From Beijerinckiaceae bacterium (lineage in GTDB: Bacteria > Pseudomonadota > Alphaproteobacteria > Rhizobiales > Beijerinckiaceae): DNA of 59,870 nt. The DNA is taken from the NCBI GenBank assembly GCA_947456505.1, contig CANGTC010000008.1:1-59870 (forward strand). Direction: 5' to 3'. Position 1 is the first letter of the stretch. Each line of letters starts with the position of its first letter. The notes below the pieces were generated by a model. That model did no database searches, was not told the DNA's origin, and saw nothing but the letters and a program-made list of their open reading frames with translations. Positions 36,837 to 45,766 of the stretch are shown piece by piece. The translations under genes were made by a program, and so were the position numbers.

Positions 36837-37199
36837 ATGAAGCGCTCTGCGTCAGCTTTCATGTTTATCATCGCCGCCATGCCCGGCCTGGCTTGGGCGC
36901 AGCAGGGGACTGCGACCCTGAATGCGAGCCAAATGGAAGGACAGCGCCTCTTCGTCCAGCATTGCGGCCTGTGCCACAACAAAATTCAGGTCAATGTGCC
37001 CGCGCCCAATGGGCCGGTGATTACGAAAGCTGTGCTCGATAACGGAAACGAAGCCCAGGTCAAAACGCAGATCGCCAATGGTTCGCCAAACATGCCCGGC
37101 TACAAATTGATGTTTGAACCCGCGCAGATCGACGCCCTCGTCGACTACATCCGGACTCTGAACCCGGCGTCTGCCTCCACCGCGCCCGCGCCCCGCTAA
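36837..37199 (+). CDS. Small periplasmic monohaem cytochrome c
   Basis: A 120-aa class I-like cytochrome c. A signal peptide (MKRSASAFMF... to AWA-QQ) precedes the haem motif CGLCH at residues 43-47, and the sixth-ligand Met is M86 in 'GSPNMPGYK'. GGGAGGG precedes ATG 36837. It lies 26 nt before paralogue 2 and is its likely electron acceptor or donor in the periplasm. It is the sister of the cytochrome at 39256, sharing 'PxMPGxK...F/YxPAQIDxxxxYIRT'. Confidence 0.92.
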   Translation: MKRSASAFMFIIAAMPGLAWAQQGTATLNASQMEGQRLFVQHCGLCHNKIQVNVPAPNGPVITKAVLDNGNEAQVKTQIANGSPNMPGYKLMFEPAQIDALVDYIRTLNPASASTAPAPR

Positions 37200-37225
37200 A
37201 CTCCAAGAAAAAGAGAGGAAATGCC

Positions 37226-39085
37226 ATGAAAAACTCAATGCGCATGCACTCCGCCATCCTCAAGGTGGGCGTTTCCGCCATCACCCTCGCACTGGGCTCG
37301 GTCATGATCTGCGCCCCCGCCGCACTTGCAGCGGATGCGATCATCTCAGGGGTCGTCAAGGACGCTTCGGGCGCGCCCATGGGCGGCGTCACCGTATCGG
37401 CGAAAGCGGCGGGCTCGACCATCACAACCTCCGTCTACACCGACGAACAGGGCGCTTACTATTTCCCGGGGCTGCCAGCAGGAAATTATCGCTTACGCGC
37501 GCAGGCGGTGACCTATGAGACTGCGACCAACATGGTGGCGGCGGACGGAAAGGCGAAACAGGATTTCGCCATGAAACCGATCAAGGATTTCGTCAAGCAA
37601 TTGCCCGGCGACATCCTTCTGGCGGCCCTGCCCTCCGATACGCCTGAGGACGCGCGCATGCATCGTCTTGTGCGCAGCAACTGCACTGCCTGCCATTCGG
37701 CGAGCTATGTATTGCAGCACCGCTTTGACGAAGAGGGTTGGTTCAAGATCCTCGGCTGGATGAAGCAGGTCAATGTCTATGGCATCAAGGCCGACCGCCC
37801 CCCGCAGGACGTGATCGATCATAACCAGAAAGAACTCGCGGCCTATCTCGCGCGGGCGCGCGGGCCCGGCGAATCTTCCATGAAATTCGACAAGATGCGC
37901 CCACGTCCCTCGGGAGAAGCCGCGCGCGTCGTCTTCCGGGAATATGATGTGCCGGTCAATCCGCTCTCCGGGCTGCCGGACAAGACCACCACCAATGATG
38001 GTTCGGACTGGGCGCTTGGCACTCCCTCAGGCATCGGATCAGTGGTGCATGATTCCTGGGTTGATCGCGACGGCAATCCCTGGTTCACCACAAACGTGCC
38101 CAACCGCACTTCGTCGCTCACGAAAATCGACGCAAAAAACGGGGAATTGAAGAATTTCCGTCTGCCGGGCCCGGGAGGATTCGCAGGCCCCACCCATGGT
38201 ATGACCATCGATCCCAAAGGCCTGATATGGTTCAACGTCAATACCGGCAAGGGCGGCCTTGGACGCATGGACCCCAAGACAGAGAAGGTGGATGTATTCA
38301 CGCCGCCAGAAGGCATGATGCCCACCGGCGGCGCCACCACGGTCGATTACGACGGCAAGGGCCGCATCTGGGTGTCCGCCCCCGAAGGCGCCCTGATGTT
38401 CGACCCGGTGGCCGAAAAGTTTTCCGAATTCAAATCGCCAACCTTCAAGACACCGAACGGCAATGGGGTGACCTATGGCATCGCGGCTGACCGGGATGGG
38501 AAGGGCTGGTGGGCGCAAATGGCGCTGGACATCATTGGCATAGGAGATCCCTCCACCGGTAAATCCTCCGACCTGAAACTGCTGCCCATCAAGTCGGAGC
38601 TGGATCTGCTCTCGCCTTCTGATCGCGCCTTCTACGACAAGGCGGTGGCCCCTGACTTCAATGCGCCAACTCCGTGGCAGCAGGGACCGCGCCGCATGGG
38701 TACCGATAAGAACGCGGATATTCTTTATATCGCCGCGTCGTGGGGTGGTCATTTCGTCAAGGTCAACACCAAGACCAATGAAACCACCACCATTCCCTTG
38801 CCAAACCCCAAGGCGAATTTGCCCTATCATGTCCATGTCGACAGCAAGGGGGCGGCATGGACCAATATGTGGATGACTGACCAGGTCGCCCGCTATAATC
38901 CGACTGACAACAAGTGGACCCTGTTCGACCTGCCGACGCGCGGCGGCGAGGTGCGCTACCTATCGATCATGGAGACGGAAAAGGGCGCCCAGGTCGCGCT
39001 TCCCTATTTCCGCGCCAACAAGGTTGCGGTGATGACCTTCCGCAGCGAGGCCGACATGCAATCAGCCAGGGCCGCCGCCCAGTAA
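37226..39085 (+). CDS. Exported haem c / beta-propeller protein (paralogue 2)
   Basis: A 619-aa protein with signal peptide (to about ALA-AD), carboxypeptidase-regulatory-like domain (about 38-115, 'ISGVVKDASGAPMGGVTVSAK'), haem motif CTACH at 153-157 in 'RSNCTACHSASYVLQHRFDEEGWFK', the linker 'RPRPSGEAARVVFREYDVPVNP', then Vgb-like blades ('DRDGNPWFTTNV', 'DPKGLIWFNVNTGKGGLGRMDP', 'DYDGKGRIWVSAPEGALMFDP', 'YHVHVDSKGAAWTNMW'). It is close to paralogue 3 over its whole length. GAGG lies before ATG 37226. It is cotranscribed with the cytochrome upstream. The domain set suggests a substrate-binding propeller that passes electrons through its own haem; no activity is proven. Confidence 0.9.
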   Translation: MKNSMRMHSAILKVGVSAITLALGSVMICAPAALAADAIISGVVKDASGAPMGGVTVSAKAAGSTITTSVYTDEQGAYYFPGLPAGNYRLRAQAVTYETATNMVAADGKAKQDFAMKPIKDFVKQLPGDILLAALPSDTPEDARMHRLVRSNCTACHSASYVLQHRFDEEGWFKILGWMKQVNVYGIKADRPPQDVIDHNQKELAAYLARARGPGESSMKFDKMRPRPSGEAARVVFREYDVPVNPLSGLPDKTTTNDGSDWALGTPSGIGSVVHDSWVDRDGNPWFTTNVPNRTSSLTKIDAKNGELKNFRLPGPGGFAGPTHGMTIDPKGLIWFNVNTGKGGLGRMDPKTEKVDVFTPPEGMMPTGGATTVDYDGKGRIWVSAPEGALMFDPVAEKFSEFKSPTFKTPNGNGVTYGIAADRDGKGWWAQMALDIIGIGDPSTGKSSDLKLLPIKSELDLLSPSDRAFYDKAVAPDFNAPTPWQQGPRRMGTDKNADILYIAASWGGHFVKVNTKTNETTTIPLPNPKANLPYHVHVDSKGAAWTNMWMTDQVARYNPTDNKWTLFDLPTRGGEVRYLSIMETEKGAQVALPYFRANKVAVMTFRSEADMQSARAAAQ

Positions 39086-39110
39086 CTTGAACCGGGCCTT
39101 TTATCATCTC

Positions 39111-39138
39111 AGCGCCACTCTGGATCCGGAGTGGCGCT
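39111..39138. terminator. Perfect 10-bp stem-loop between paralogue 2 and the second cytochrome
   Basis: AGCGCCACTC / GAGTGGCGCT around an 8-nt loop. There is no T-run, so it may be an attenuator or mRNA-stabilising stem between the duplicated cassettes rather than a full terminator. Confidence 0.5.
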
Positions 39139-39255
39139 TGACGTCTTGGCGCTCAACTGGCCGACGAAAAAAGCATGAAGTGCGAACAGGGGCCTTCCCT
39201 CACCGCTGTCTATGACTTAGGCTTTCCGAAAATAAGCTTTGGGAGGTTCCAAATC

Positions 39256-39609
39256 ATGGCCCGTATCGCGAATTGTGTTTTTTTCGTTTCCATGGCGAGC
39301 GCAGCCCAGGCTCAGCAGTTTTCCATTCCCGACCTGACGCCCGTTGAAACCCAGGGGCGCGCCATCTTCAGCAGATCCTGCACGATTTGCCACCTTTCCC
39401 AGCAATTGGGCACAGGGACCTTCGGGCCCCAACTGAGCAAGGCCACGCTTGATGGCGACGCATCAGTTCTGCGCGAGGTGATTTCAAACGGCATGCCGCA
39501 TATGCCGGGCTTCAAACACATGTACCAACCCGCCCAGATCGATTCCATCATCGCTTATCTCAAAACAGTTCCCGCCCCGGCGCCTGTATCGCCGAACGCC
39601 GCCCGCTAG
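39256..39609 (+). CDS. Small periplasmic monohaem cytochrome c (second copy)
   Basis: A 117-aa cytochrome c with short signal peptide (to AQAQ-Q), haem motif CTICH at residues 42-46 and Met ligand M83 in 'GMPHMPGFK'. GGGAGG 9 nt before ATG 39256 fixes the start; the frame runs on to 39175 without signal-peptide character. It lies 22 nt before paralogue 3 and repeats the arrangement at 36837/37226, so it is the product of a two-gene duplication. Confidence 0.91.
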   Translation: MARIANCVFFVSMASAAQAQQFSIPDLTPVETQGRAIFSRSCTICHLSQQLGTGTFGPQLSKATLDGDASVLREVISNGMPHMPGFKHMYQPAQIDSIIAYLKTVPAPAPVSPNAAR

Positions 39610-39631
39610 CCCGGACCGACAGGAGATCGCC

Positions 39632-41458
39632 ATGACAACCAAGCATCTGCTTCTGGCCGCCAGCCTCATCGCACTTTCCCCGGTCATGTCGGCCAAAGCC
39701 GCTGACGCTCTCCTCTCCGGCGCAGTGAAATCTGCGACGGGTGAAAAACTTGGCGGCGTCGCCATCGCCGCAAAGCAAGAGGGGACGACCATCACCACGA
39801 CCGTTTATACCGACGCTGAGGGCGCCTACTATTTCCCGCCCCTGCCCGGCGGAAAATACAAAGTCTGGGCCAATGCGCTCGGATTTGAACATGCAAAGGG
39901 CGATCTGGACCTCGCGGCCGCCAAAACCTTCGACGTAACGCTCAGACCCATCACCGATTACGAGACCCGCTGGCGTCAACTTCCCGGTGACGAGATGCTC
40001 GCGGCCCTGCCGGACGCCACGCCCCATGACGCGAACATGAAGGGCGTCATCCATAACAATTGCACGGGTTGTCATACGCCCAGCTATATCCTTCAGAACA
40101 AGTTCGATGAAGAAGGCTGGTTCAAGATCATCGACCTGATGAAACGTCTTCCGGGCACCGGGGTCTATAGCGAGAAAAACCCGATCAATGCGGTCATGGA
40201 ATTCAATCAGAAGGATCTTGCCGCCTATCTGGCGAAGGTCCGTGGACCTGACGCCAGGCCCCTGACCCTGCGCGACCGGCCCCGCCCCTCTGGCGAAGCC
40301 GCGCGGGTGGTGTGGCGCGAATATGACATGCCCGTAAACCCCGATTCAGGTCTGGGTCTGTGGCGTATGACGGAGGACGGAAGCGACTGGACCGTCGGCA
40401 CCCCGTCGAAAAACGTCTTGATGCACGACGCCTGGTTCGATCTCGACGGGCACATGTGGTTCACCAGCAATAATCCCAACAAGCACGTCTCCATCGGACG
40501 AGTCGACCGCAAGACTGGCGACGTCAAGTTCCTCAAGCTGATGGCGAAGAACGGCCTCGCCTCGAACTCGCACGGTCTGGCGCGGGACGCCAAGGGCTAT
40601 CTGTGGTTCGACATCAACACGGGTCGTCGGAGCCTGGGGCGTCTTGATCCAAAGACCCAGGAGATCAAGGTTTTCGTGACGCCAGATAACATGTCTCCGC
40701 TCGGCGGAGCCGTAACCATAGACATAGACGGGAAGCAGAAGGTCTGGGCGTCGGCGCCTGATGGCGCGCTTCGCTTCGATCCGGACACCGAGAAGTTCAC
40801 GGAGTTCAAGTCCCCGACATACAAGACCGCGAACGGCCTCGCCATGACTTATGGGGTGGCGGCGGATCGTCATGGCAATGGCTGGTGGGCGCAAATGCCC
40901 ATTGATGTGATCGGCAAGGCGAATTTCGAGACCGGCAAGGTAGAGGCGATTCCCCTCCCCGAGGTCGCGGGGATTAAACAGCGGCAGTCGCCCGAGGCCC
41001 TCAAGGCCTATGAGCATAACGAGATCGGCTTCAACTATCCCTATCCCTGGCAACAGGGTCCTCGCCGCATGGGCGTCGACAAGAATAGCGATACCCTCTG
41101 GATCGGTAATTCCTGGGGCGGGTCCCTCACGAGGATCGACGTCAAGACTGGCGAAATGTCCTTAATCCCCATGGCTGATCCAAAGAATGATCAGCCCTAC
41201 CACATTCACGTTGACAGCCAGCATAACGCCTGGGGCAATTTGTGGGGGGCGGACCATATCTTCCGCTATGATCCAGCCCTTGGCCGCTACACAAGCTTCG
41301 AATTGCCCCGCCGCGGCACGGAGGTGCGCTTCATCTCCCTGGACGAAAGCCGCGGGCAACTGGAAATCCTGATCCCGATATATAGAACCGGGCAGATGGG
41401 CATCATGACGATCCGTAGCGAAGCTGACATGGCCGCAGCGAAGCGGGCGGTCCAGTAA
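39632..41458 (+). CDS. Exported haem c / beta-propeller protein (paralogue 3)
   Basis: A 608-aa sister of paralogue 2. Signal peptide to about AKA-AD, regulatory-like domain ('LSGAVKSATGEKLGGVAIAAK'), haem motif CTGCH at 144-148 in 'HNNCTGCHTPSYILQNKFDEEGWFK', linker 'RPRPSGEAARVVWREYDMPVNP' and Vgb-like blades including 'DAKGYLWFDINTGRRSLGRLDP' and 'YHIHVDSQHNAWGNLWGADHIFRYDP'. AGGAG precedes ATG 39632. The conserved 'WWAQM' and 'PWQQGPRRMGxDKN' segments shared with paralogue 2 may line the active face. Function is inferred only from architecture. Confidence 0.9.
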   Translation: MTTKHLLLAASLIALSPVMSAKAADALLSGAVKSATGEKLGGVAIAAKQEGTTITTTVYTDAEGAYYFPPLPGGKYKVWANALGFEHAKGDLDLAAAKTFDVTLRPITDYETRWRQLPGDEMLAALPDATPHDANMKGVIHNNCTGCHTPSYILQNKFDEEGWFKIIDLMKRLPGTGVYSEKNPINAVMEFNQKDLAAYLAKVRGPDARPLTLRDRPRPSGEAARVVWREYDMPVNPDSGLGLWRMTEDGSDWTVGTPSKNVLMHDAWFDLDGHMWFTSNNPNKHVSIGRVDRKTGDVKFLKLMAKNGLASNSHGLARDAKGYLWFDINTGRRSLGRLDPKTQEIKVFVTPDNMSPLGGAVTIDIDGKQKVWASAPDGALRFDPDTEKFTEFKSPTYKTANGLAMTYGVAADRHGNGWWAQMPIDVIGKANFETGKVEAIPLPEVAGIKQRQSPEALKAYEHNEIGFNYPYPWQQGPRRMGVDKNSDTLWIGNSWGGSLTRIDVKTGEMSLIPMADPKNDQPYHIHVDSQHNAWGNLWGADHIFRYDPALGRYTSFELPRRGTEVRFISLDESRGQLEILIPIYRTGQMGIMTIRSEADMAAAKRAVQ

Positions 41459-41463
41459 CGCCT

Positions 41464-41507
41464 GCCCGCCCAGCCTTGGAGGCGACGCACTGGCGTCGCT
41501 TGCGGGC
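41464..41507. terminator. Nested stem-loop between paralogues 3 and 4
   Basis: Inner arms GCGACGC (41482-41488) and GCGTCGC (41493-41499) with a 4-nt loop; outer arms GCCCGC (41464-41469) and GCGGGC (41502-41507). No T-run follows. It may separate expression of paralogue 4 from the upstream cassettes. Confidence 0.45.
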
Positions 41508-41664
41508 GTGACTACAAATCGAACCCCGCTCAGGGCAGCCTTTTGGTGAGCGGTGGCAGGCCCAGCGACCACCGGCCGCCGACAGGGCGACCATTTACGC
41601 CGACGGCTGAAGCATGCGATAAAACAACAGCGAAGGATCAACGAAAAAGATGGCGGGGGGAAAG

Positions 41665-43260
41665 ATGCGCAATCCATCAAAATTCATGGCTGCTTTGGCC
41701 CTCAGCTCCTGCCTTTCTGGCCCTGTCCTCGCCGCCACGATCACAGGATCCGTCACTGGACCGGATGGCAAGCCACAGATGGGCGTTTTCGTCGTCGCAC
41801 AGGACGTGAAAACGAAACGCACCGTCAGCGTTCTGTCCAATGAGCAGGGCCGATACCACATCGGCGATCTGCCTGCCGCCAATTACAACTTCCAAATCAA
41901 GGGAATCGGCTTCAAGGCTGAGGCGCGGCGCGATATTGTGATCGCTGCGGACCAAAAGGCGTCGTTCGATTTCACGCTGCAAAAACGCCCGGTGGAATGG
42001 GGTGAGCTCACGACCTATCAGGGTCGCAAGCTCCTGCCCAAGACCGCCGAGCATGATCTCAGCCATAAGGATCCATTCTTCGGCGCCTGTTTCCAGTCCT
42101 GCCACTCTTTCCAAAACCGCATGGCCAATGGCTCGCGCGATTACGAAGGATGGCTCGACCGGGTGAAATATATGAATGATACGATGATGGCGGGCGAGGG
42201 CCGTCGCATCACGGCAAAGGAGATAGAGGACTTCGCCAGATATCTGACCGTCCTCTTTGGCCACGACTCGCCTAAACCCGAATCGCCAGAGACGATGCCG
42301 GAATACAAAAGCCTCACGCGGAGCTTCAGCCCGAAGGCGATGAACATCGCCTATGTCGAATATGAAATGCCCGCGCCTCTGGGCATGGGCCCTTGGAGCG
42401 GCGTCGAAGACCGCGATGGGAAAATCTGGATTCCCTATTACGGCCGCGGCAATGAAGTCATCAGGCTTGATGCGGACACGGGGGAAACGACGCATTTCAA
42501 GCTGCCCTTCGCGCGCACCGCCGGCATTCACTCGGTCATTCCCTCGGCGGACGGCACCGTCTGGTTTGTCGAGACTGCGCTGGGCAAAATCGCGCAACTG
42601 GATCCCGCTACGAAAGAGATCAAGGAATTCCAGCCGCCACCACTCCCGGATGGAAAGAAACCCGGCGCGCACACCATCCGCGTCGATGATCGCGGTCTCG
42701 TCTGGACGAGCGGCGGGCCTGTGATCAGCATGTTTGATCCCAAGACCCAGGGTTTCCGGCATTATGACGTACCGGCGACCTACGCCAACACCGTCGGCCA
42801 TAATGGCGATCAATGGTTCACCTCGTTTCGCGCCGATGGCGTGATCGCGCGTATTTCCAAGGACGGCGTGCTGTCAAAGTTCCAGCCACCGACCGCTGGC
42901 AAACCGCAACGGCTTGAACTGGATCCAGATGGCAATGTCTGGTTCAGCGAGCGTCAGGGCAACAAGATCGGAAAATTCGATCCCAAGACGGAAACGTTCA
43001 AGGAGTACCCCCTGCCCGGGCCTGAAGCCAGCCCCTATGCCGTGGGCATCGATAAGGATCGCATGGTCTGGTACTCGTCCCATGAGCAGGACACCATGAA
43101 CCGCCTCAATCCCGAAACCGGCGAGGTGACGGAATATCCCTACCCGCATCCGGAAATTTCGATGCGCGAATTCTTCCGCGATAAGAAAGGGCGCATGTGG
43201 TACGCCAGTTCCGCCAACAACAAGGTTGGCTATTTCTACTATAATGAGCAGATAAAGTAG
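41665..43260 (+). CDS. Exported haem c / beta-propeller protein with CX3CH motif (paralogue 4)
   Basis: A 531-aa paralogue: signal peptide to about VLA-AT, regulatory-like domain ('ITGSVTGPDGKPQMGVFVVAQD'), then a haem site reading 'FFGACFQSCHSFQNR', that is C-F-Q-S-C-H with three residues between the cysteines instead of two (C142, C146, H147). The propeller is the most Vgb-like of the set, with seven or so regular blades such as 'DPDGNVWFSERQGNKIGKFDPKTETFKEYPLPGP'. ATG 41665 after GGGGGGAAAG is chosen; ATG 41650 is in frame. No cytochrome gene directly precedes it. Haem attachment is plausible but less certain than in the others. Confidence 0.88.
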   Translation: MRNPSKFMAALALSSCLSGPVLAATITGSVTGPDGKPQMGVFVVAQDVKTKRTVSVLSNEQGRYHIGDLPAANYNFQIKGIGFKAEARRDIVIAADQKASFDFTLQKRPVEWGELTTYQGRKLLPKTAEHDLSHKDPFFGACFQSCHSFQNRMANGSRDYEGWLDRVKYMNDTMMAGEGRRITAKEIEDFARYLTVLFGHDSPKPESPETMPEYKSLTRSFSPKAMNIAYVEYEMPAPLGMGPWSGVEDRDGKIWIPYYGRGNEVIRLDADTGETTHFKLPFARTAGIHSVIPSADGTVWFVETALGKIAQLDPATKEIKEFQPPPLPDGKKPGAHTIRVDDRGLVWTSGGPVISMFDPKTQGFRHYDVPATYANTVGHNGDQWFTSFRADGVIARISKDGVLSKFQPPTAGKPQRLELDPDGNVWFSERQGNKIGKFDPKTETFKEYPLPGPEASPYAVGIDKDRMVWYSSHEQDTMNRLNPETGEVTEYPYPHPEISMREFFRDKKGRMWYASSANNKVGYFYYNEQIK

Positions 43261-43416
43261 GCCGGATCTGTCTTGGCCAGCGGCCTCTTTGATCCGACTT
43301 CTGGCTCTTCCATCGCAGAAGCGCGCGCGCCCTTACCAAGGCTAAAGGGCGGCAAGTGAAATGCGGAAGACAACAATCGTCACAGGAGGGACGCCGACCT
43401 GGCCCTCCAAAGGCTC

Positions 43417-44427
43417 TTACTTTCCGCCCTGTCCCAATCCCGCTCTCAAATACTGCAAGTCGACGAAGGTCTCCGCAGGCGGAACAGGCCCCTTCACTAC
43501 ACCGCCCTCCCTGAGGAAACGGATCACCTGGTCGACCCCTTTAAGATTGATCTCCCCTTCATAGGGAAGCACGTTCTTCTCGGGCTTGAAAAAAAGATCA
43601 AGCGTTGAAAGAGCTGTCTCTTCGGATGATCCCCACCACTCCTTCATCAGAACAGCGATCCGCCCGCGATTCTGGGGATCGCGAATGAATTTGAAGGAAT
43701 CGCGCATGGCGCGCACATATCGGACAAGAACCTCCTTGTGTTCAACGGCCCAGGATTTGCGCGCAGCCGTAACGGTATAGACAAAATCCGGCACAGCTTC
43801 GTTGGTGGCGCCCAGCAAGCGAAACCCCTGCCTCACCGCGTGGAAATCCTGCGGCTGTCCCAAGGGGACAGCATCGCAATCCCCACGCATCAGACATTGG
43901 AAGCGCCCCGGCGTTCCTTCGATGACATTGATGTCAAGATCGTCCTGAGTCAGGCCATGCTTCTCAAACAGAGCCAAGGTGGCGAGAGACACGGATCCGT
44001 TCATGTCAGCCATGCCCACACGCCGCCCCTTCAGATCAGCGATGGTCTTGTACCAGGGTTTGGCGACGAGGCTGTAAATCGGATTGTTGAATTCTGAGAT
44101 AATCGCCACCGTATCCGCACCACGCAGGGCGGCCGTGACGAGGAAGGATGTCGCCACATGCGCTACATCAGCTTGCTGTTCTTCCAGAGCCACGAGGCTC
44201 GTTTCAGCGCCCCCTATAATTTGAACCATTTTAAAGTCGAGACCATTGGCGGTGTAAAAGCCCTCTTTATCTGCAATGCGCATCGGCAGGGAGAAAATGC
44301 TCCGCCAGGTCGAGGCTGTCTGCGCGTATCGCAATTCCAGCAGTTCCTGCGCCTGGCAAGCTGAGCGGGAGAGGACCAGGCATAAGAGCGCGCTCAACAA
44401 GGTTGAACGAATCGATATCTGCGCCAT
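43417..44427 (-). CDS. NMT1/THI5-like (SsuA-type) periplasmic binding protein
   Basis: A 336-aa exported binding protein: signal peptide to about CQAQ-E, 'RYAQTASTWRSIFSLPMRIADKEGFYTANGLDFKMVQIIGGAETSLVALEEQQADVAHV' split across the first lobe, 'IADLKGRRVGMADMNGSVSLATLALFEKHGL' and 'LLGATNEAVPDFVYTVTAARKSW'. Family members bind sulfonates, nitrate, taurine or thiamine precursors. No permease or ATPase is adjacent. It ends the minus-strand operon that begins with paralogue 5, so it may capture the substrate or product of the haem-propeller system. Confidence 0.85.
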   Translation of the reverse strand: MAQISIRSTLLSALLCLVLSRSACQAQELLELRYAQTASTWRSIFSLPMRIADKEGFYTANGLDFKMVQIIGGAETSLVALEEQQADVAHVATSFLVTAALRGADTVAIISEFNNPIYSLVAKPWYKTIADLKGRRVGMADMNGSVSLATLALFEKHGLTQDDLDINVIEGTPGRFQCLMRGDCDAVPLGQPQDFHAVRQGFRLLGATNEAVPDFVYTVTAARKSWAVEHKEVLVRYVRAMRDSFKFIRDPQNRGRIAVLMKEWWGSSEETALSTLDLFFKPEKNVLPYEGEINLKGVDQVIRFLREGGVVKGPVPPAETFVDLQYLRAGLGQGGK

Positions 44428-44435
44428 GATAAGAT

Positions 44436-44846
44436 CTATCGGCCCTTCTCAAGAAGGCAGATCACCTCGATGGGAGAGCGCGGATCCGGCCCCGTCGCCT
44501 GACGACTGATCGCATAAGGCTTATAGCCCTCCATGCTGCAGGTGATCTCGATCTGGTCGGGTTTGATTTCTTTATCAAAGCCCTTGACGTTAAAATGTCC
44601 CTGATCGTCTGTACGAATAAAAACCGTCGAATTATAGGCGGCCACGGTAACCGATACTTTCGCATCTGCGATTGGCTTTCCGCTCTTATCTTTCACATCA
44701 CCTATGAAAGGTGGACCGGACTCATCATCGTGTTCGTCCATCTCATCGAACGATCCGCCGCCTGCGAAAGCTGCAACATTGTGAAAGACGCTAATCCCCG
44801 ACGCAACAGCGATCAGCAGAATGATGCGAAACAGAATAATGCGCAT
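44436..44846 (-). CDS. Stand-alone exported carboxypeptidase-regulatory-like protein
   Basis: A 136-aa protein: signal peptide (MRIILFRIILLIAVASG...), an acidic stretch 'FDEMDEHDDESGPPF', then one regulatory-like sandwich 'IGDVKDKSGKPIADAKVSVTVAAYNSTVFIRTDDQGHFNVKGFDKEIKPD'. It has two cysteines (TCSMEG, VICLLE) that could pair and no haem motif. The sandwich is the same type as the N-terminal domain of the five propeller proteins, here without haem or propeller. GGGA lies before ATG 44846; ATG 44858 is in frame. It lies between the membrane protein and the binding protein in the operon and could be an adaptor. Confidence 0.82.
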   Translation of the reverse strand: MRIILFRIILLIAVASGISVFHNVAAFAGGGSFDEMDEHDDESGPPFIGDVKDKSGKPIADAKVSVTVAAYNSTVFIRTDDQGHFNVKGFDKEIKPDQIEITCSMEGYKPYAISRQATGPDPRSPIEVICLLEKGR

Positions 44847-44877
44847 GTTCGTTCCCATCTGATGCGTTGACGGTTTT

Positions 44878-45216
44878 TTATTTTATTCCGAACCACGTGC
44901 GTTCTATGTACAGAAGGAAGAGCGTGAGCAGGACGGGAACCACCCATACCCAGCCCGACCACACTTTCTTATCGAGGTGTTGAGGAACAAGGAGCGAGAC
45001 AATCCCTGCTCCGCCACCCGCCAGAAATGCGGTGGTCAACCAGCTGAACCAATACATGCCTGGCCCACCCCGGCCAAGGTCGGGAATGCCCATATGCCAA
45101 TCACCGGATCTGGGCGCATAGGTAAAAAGGGTTAAACTGGGATGCAAATACATGGACGCCAGATAGACGATCATGAAGGCGACCGAGAAGGCTGGGCAAG
45201 CGCGGGACAGGTTCAT
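44878..45216 (-). CDS. Small three-helix membrane protein
   Basis: A 112-aa protein with three predicted membrane segments (about 10-30, 55-78, 86-106) and a loop 'YAPRSGDWHMGIPDLGRGGPGMYW'. I recognise no family. GAGGGG before ATG 45216 and the position 1 nt after the stop of the next gene upstream show translational coupling with the four-helix protein. Membrane anchor or quinone-reactive subunit roles are guesses from context. Confidence 0.78.
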   Translation of the reverse strand: MNLSRACPAFSVAFMIVYLASMYLHPSLTLFTYAPRSGDWHMGIPDLGRGGPGMYWFSWLTTAFLAGGGAGIVSLLVPQHLDKKVWSGWVWVVPVLLTLFLLYIERTWFGIK

Positions 45217-45217
45217 C

Positions 45218-45676
45218 TCACACCCCTCTGATGTTGTTGAGAACATGCCCGACCATGAAACCCGCCCAGATAAAAATCGCCATTAACAGCGCGATGAATT
45301 TTCTCGTCCAGGCATGTCTGGGATCCAGAGGCTGCCGCCAGAAATACCAATAGGCCGGCAACAAGCCCAGCGCGAAACTGACCAGATGCTCCTTAACCTC
45401 AAAGGATCCGACGGCGGCGCTCATACGCAGGTTCTCCATGAACACGCGAGCACCGATGCGATAGGTAGGATAAACAACGGCGCCAAGAGCAAAGGTGATG
45501 AGAAACAAAATAATGATGGCATTGGTGTAACTGGCCGCCTTCACCGCACGAAATCTGCCAAGAAAATTCGGGTCGGAAGATTTGTAGGGCCACCAGAGAC
45601 CAACGGCCTGATGGGTGATCGCGCCCAGAAGCACGATCGCGAAAAGCCCATGCAAGACAAACAGGAACGTCATCAT
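45218..45676 (-). CDS. Four-helix membrane protein with possible haem-binding histidines
   Basis: A 152-aa protein with four predicted membrane helices (about 3-25, 50-70, 95-113, 126-148). Histidines fall in or at the ends of helices: H9 and H22 (13 apart in helix 1), H97 at helix 3 and H144 in helix 4 (VGHVLNN). A 13-residue His spacing in one helix is seen in dihaem b cytochromes. I recognise no named family. It follows paralogue 5 and is coupled to the three-helix protein, so the pair could connect the periplasmic haem proteins to the quinone pool. Confidence 0.78.
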   Translation of the reverse strand: MMTFLFVLHGLFAIVLLGAITHQAVGLWWPYKSSDPNFLGRFRAVKAASYTNAIIILFLITFALGAVVYPTYRIGARVFMENLRMSAAVGSFEVKEHLVSFALGLLPAYWYFWRQPLDPRHAWTRKFIALLMAIFIWAGFMVGHVLNNIRGV

Positions 45677-45766
45677 ACGACAGCATCCCGCATTTTAGAT
45701 AGCGCGCCTGGAAAGCGGCCAACCTTTTTTACTTTATTCAAGATTTCGTAGCATGCGCCATTAAAT

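Noticed and set aside
44436..44846. Considered as a truncated haem-propeller paralogue
   Set aside because: It ends cleanly after the sandwich domain, has its own signal peptide and operon position, and no propeller remains follow; it is better read as a stand-alone domain protein.
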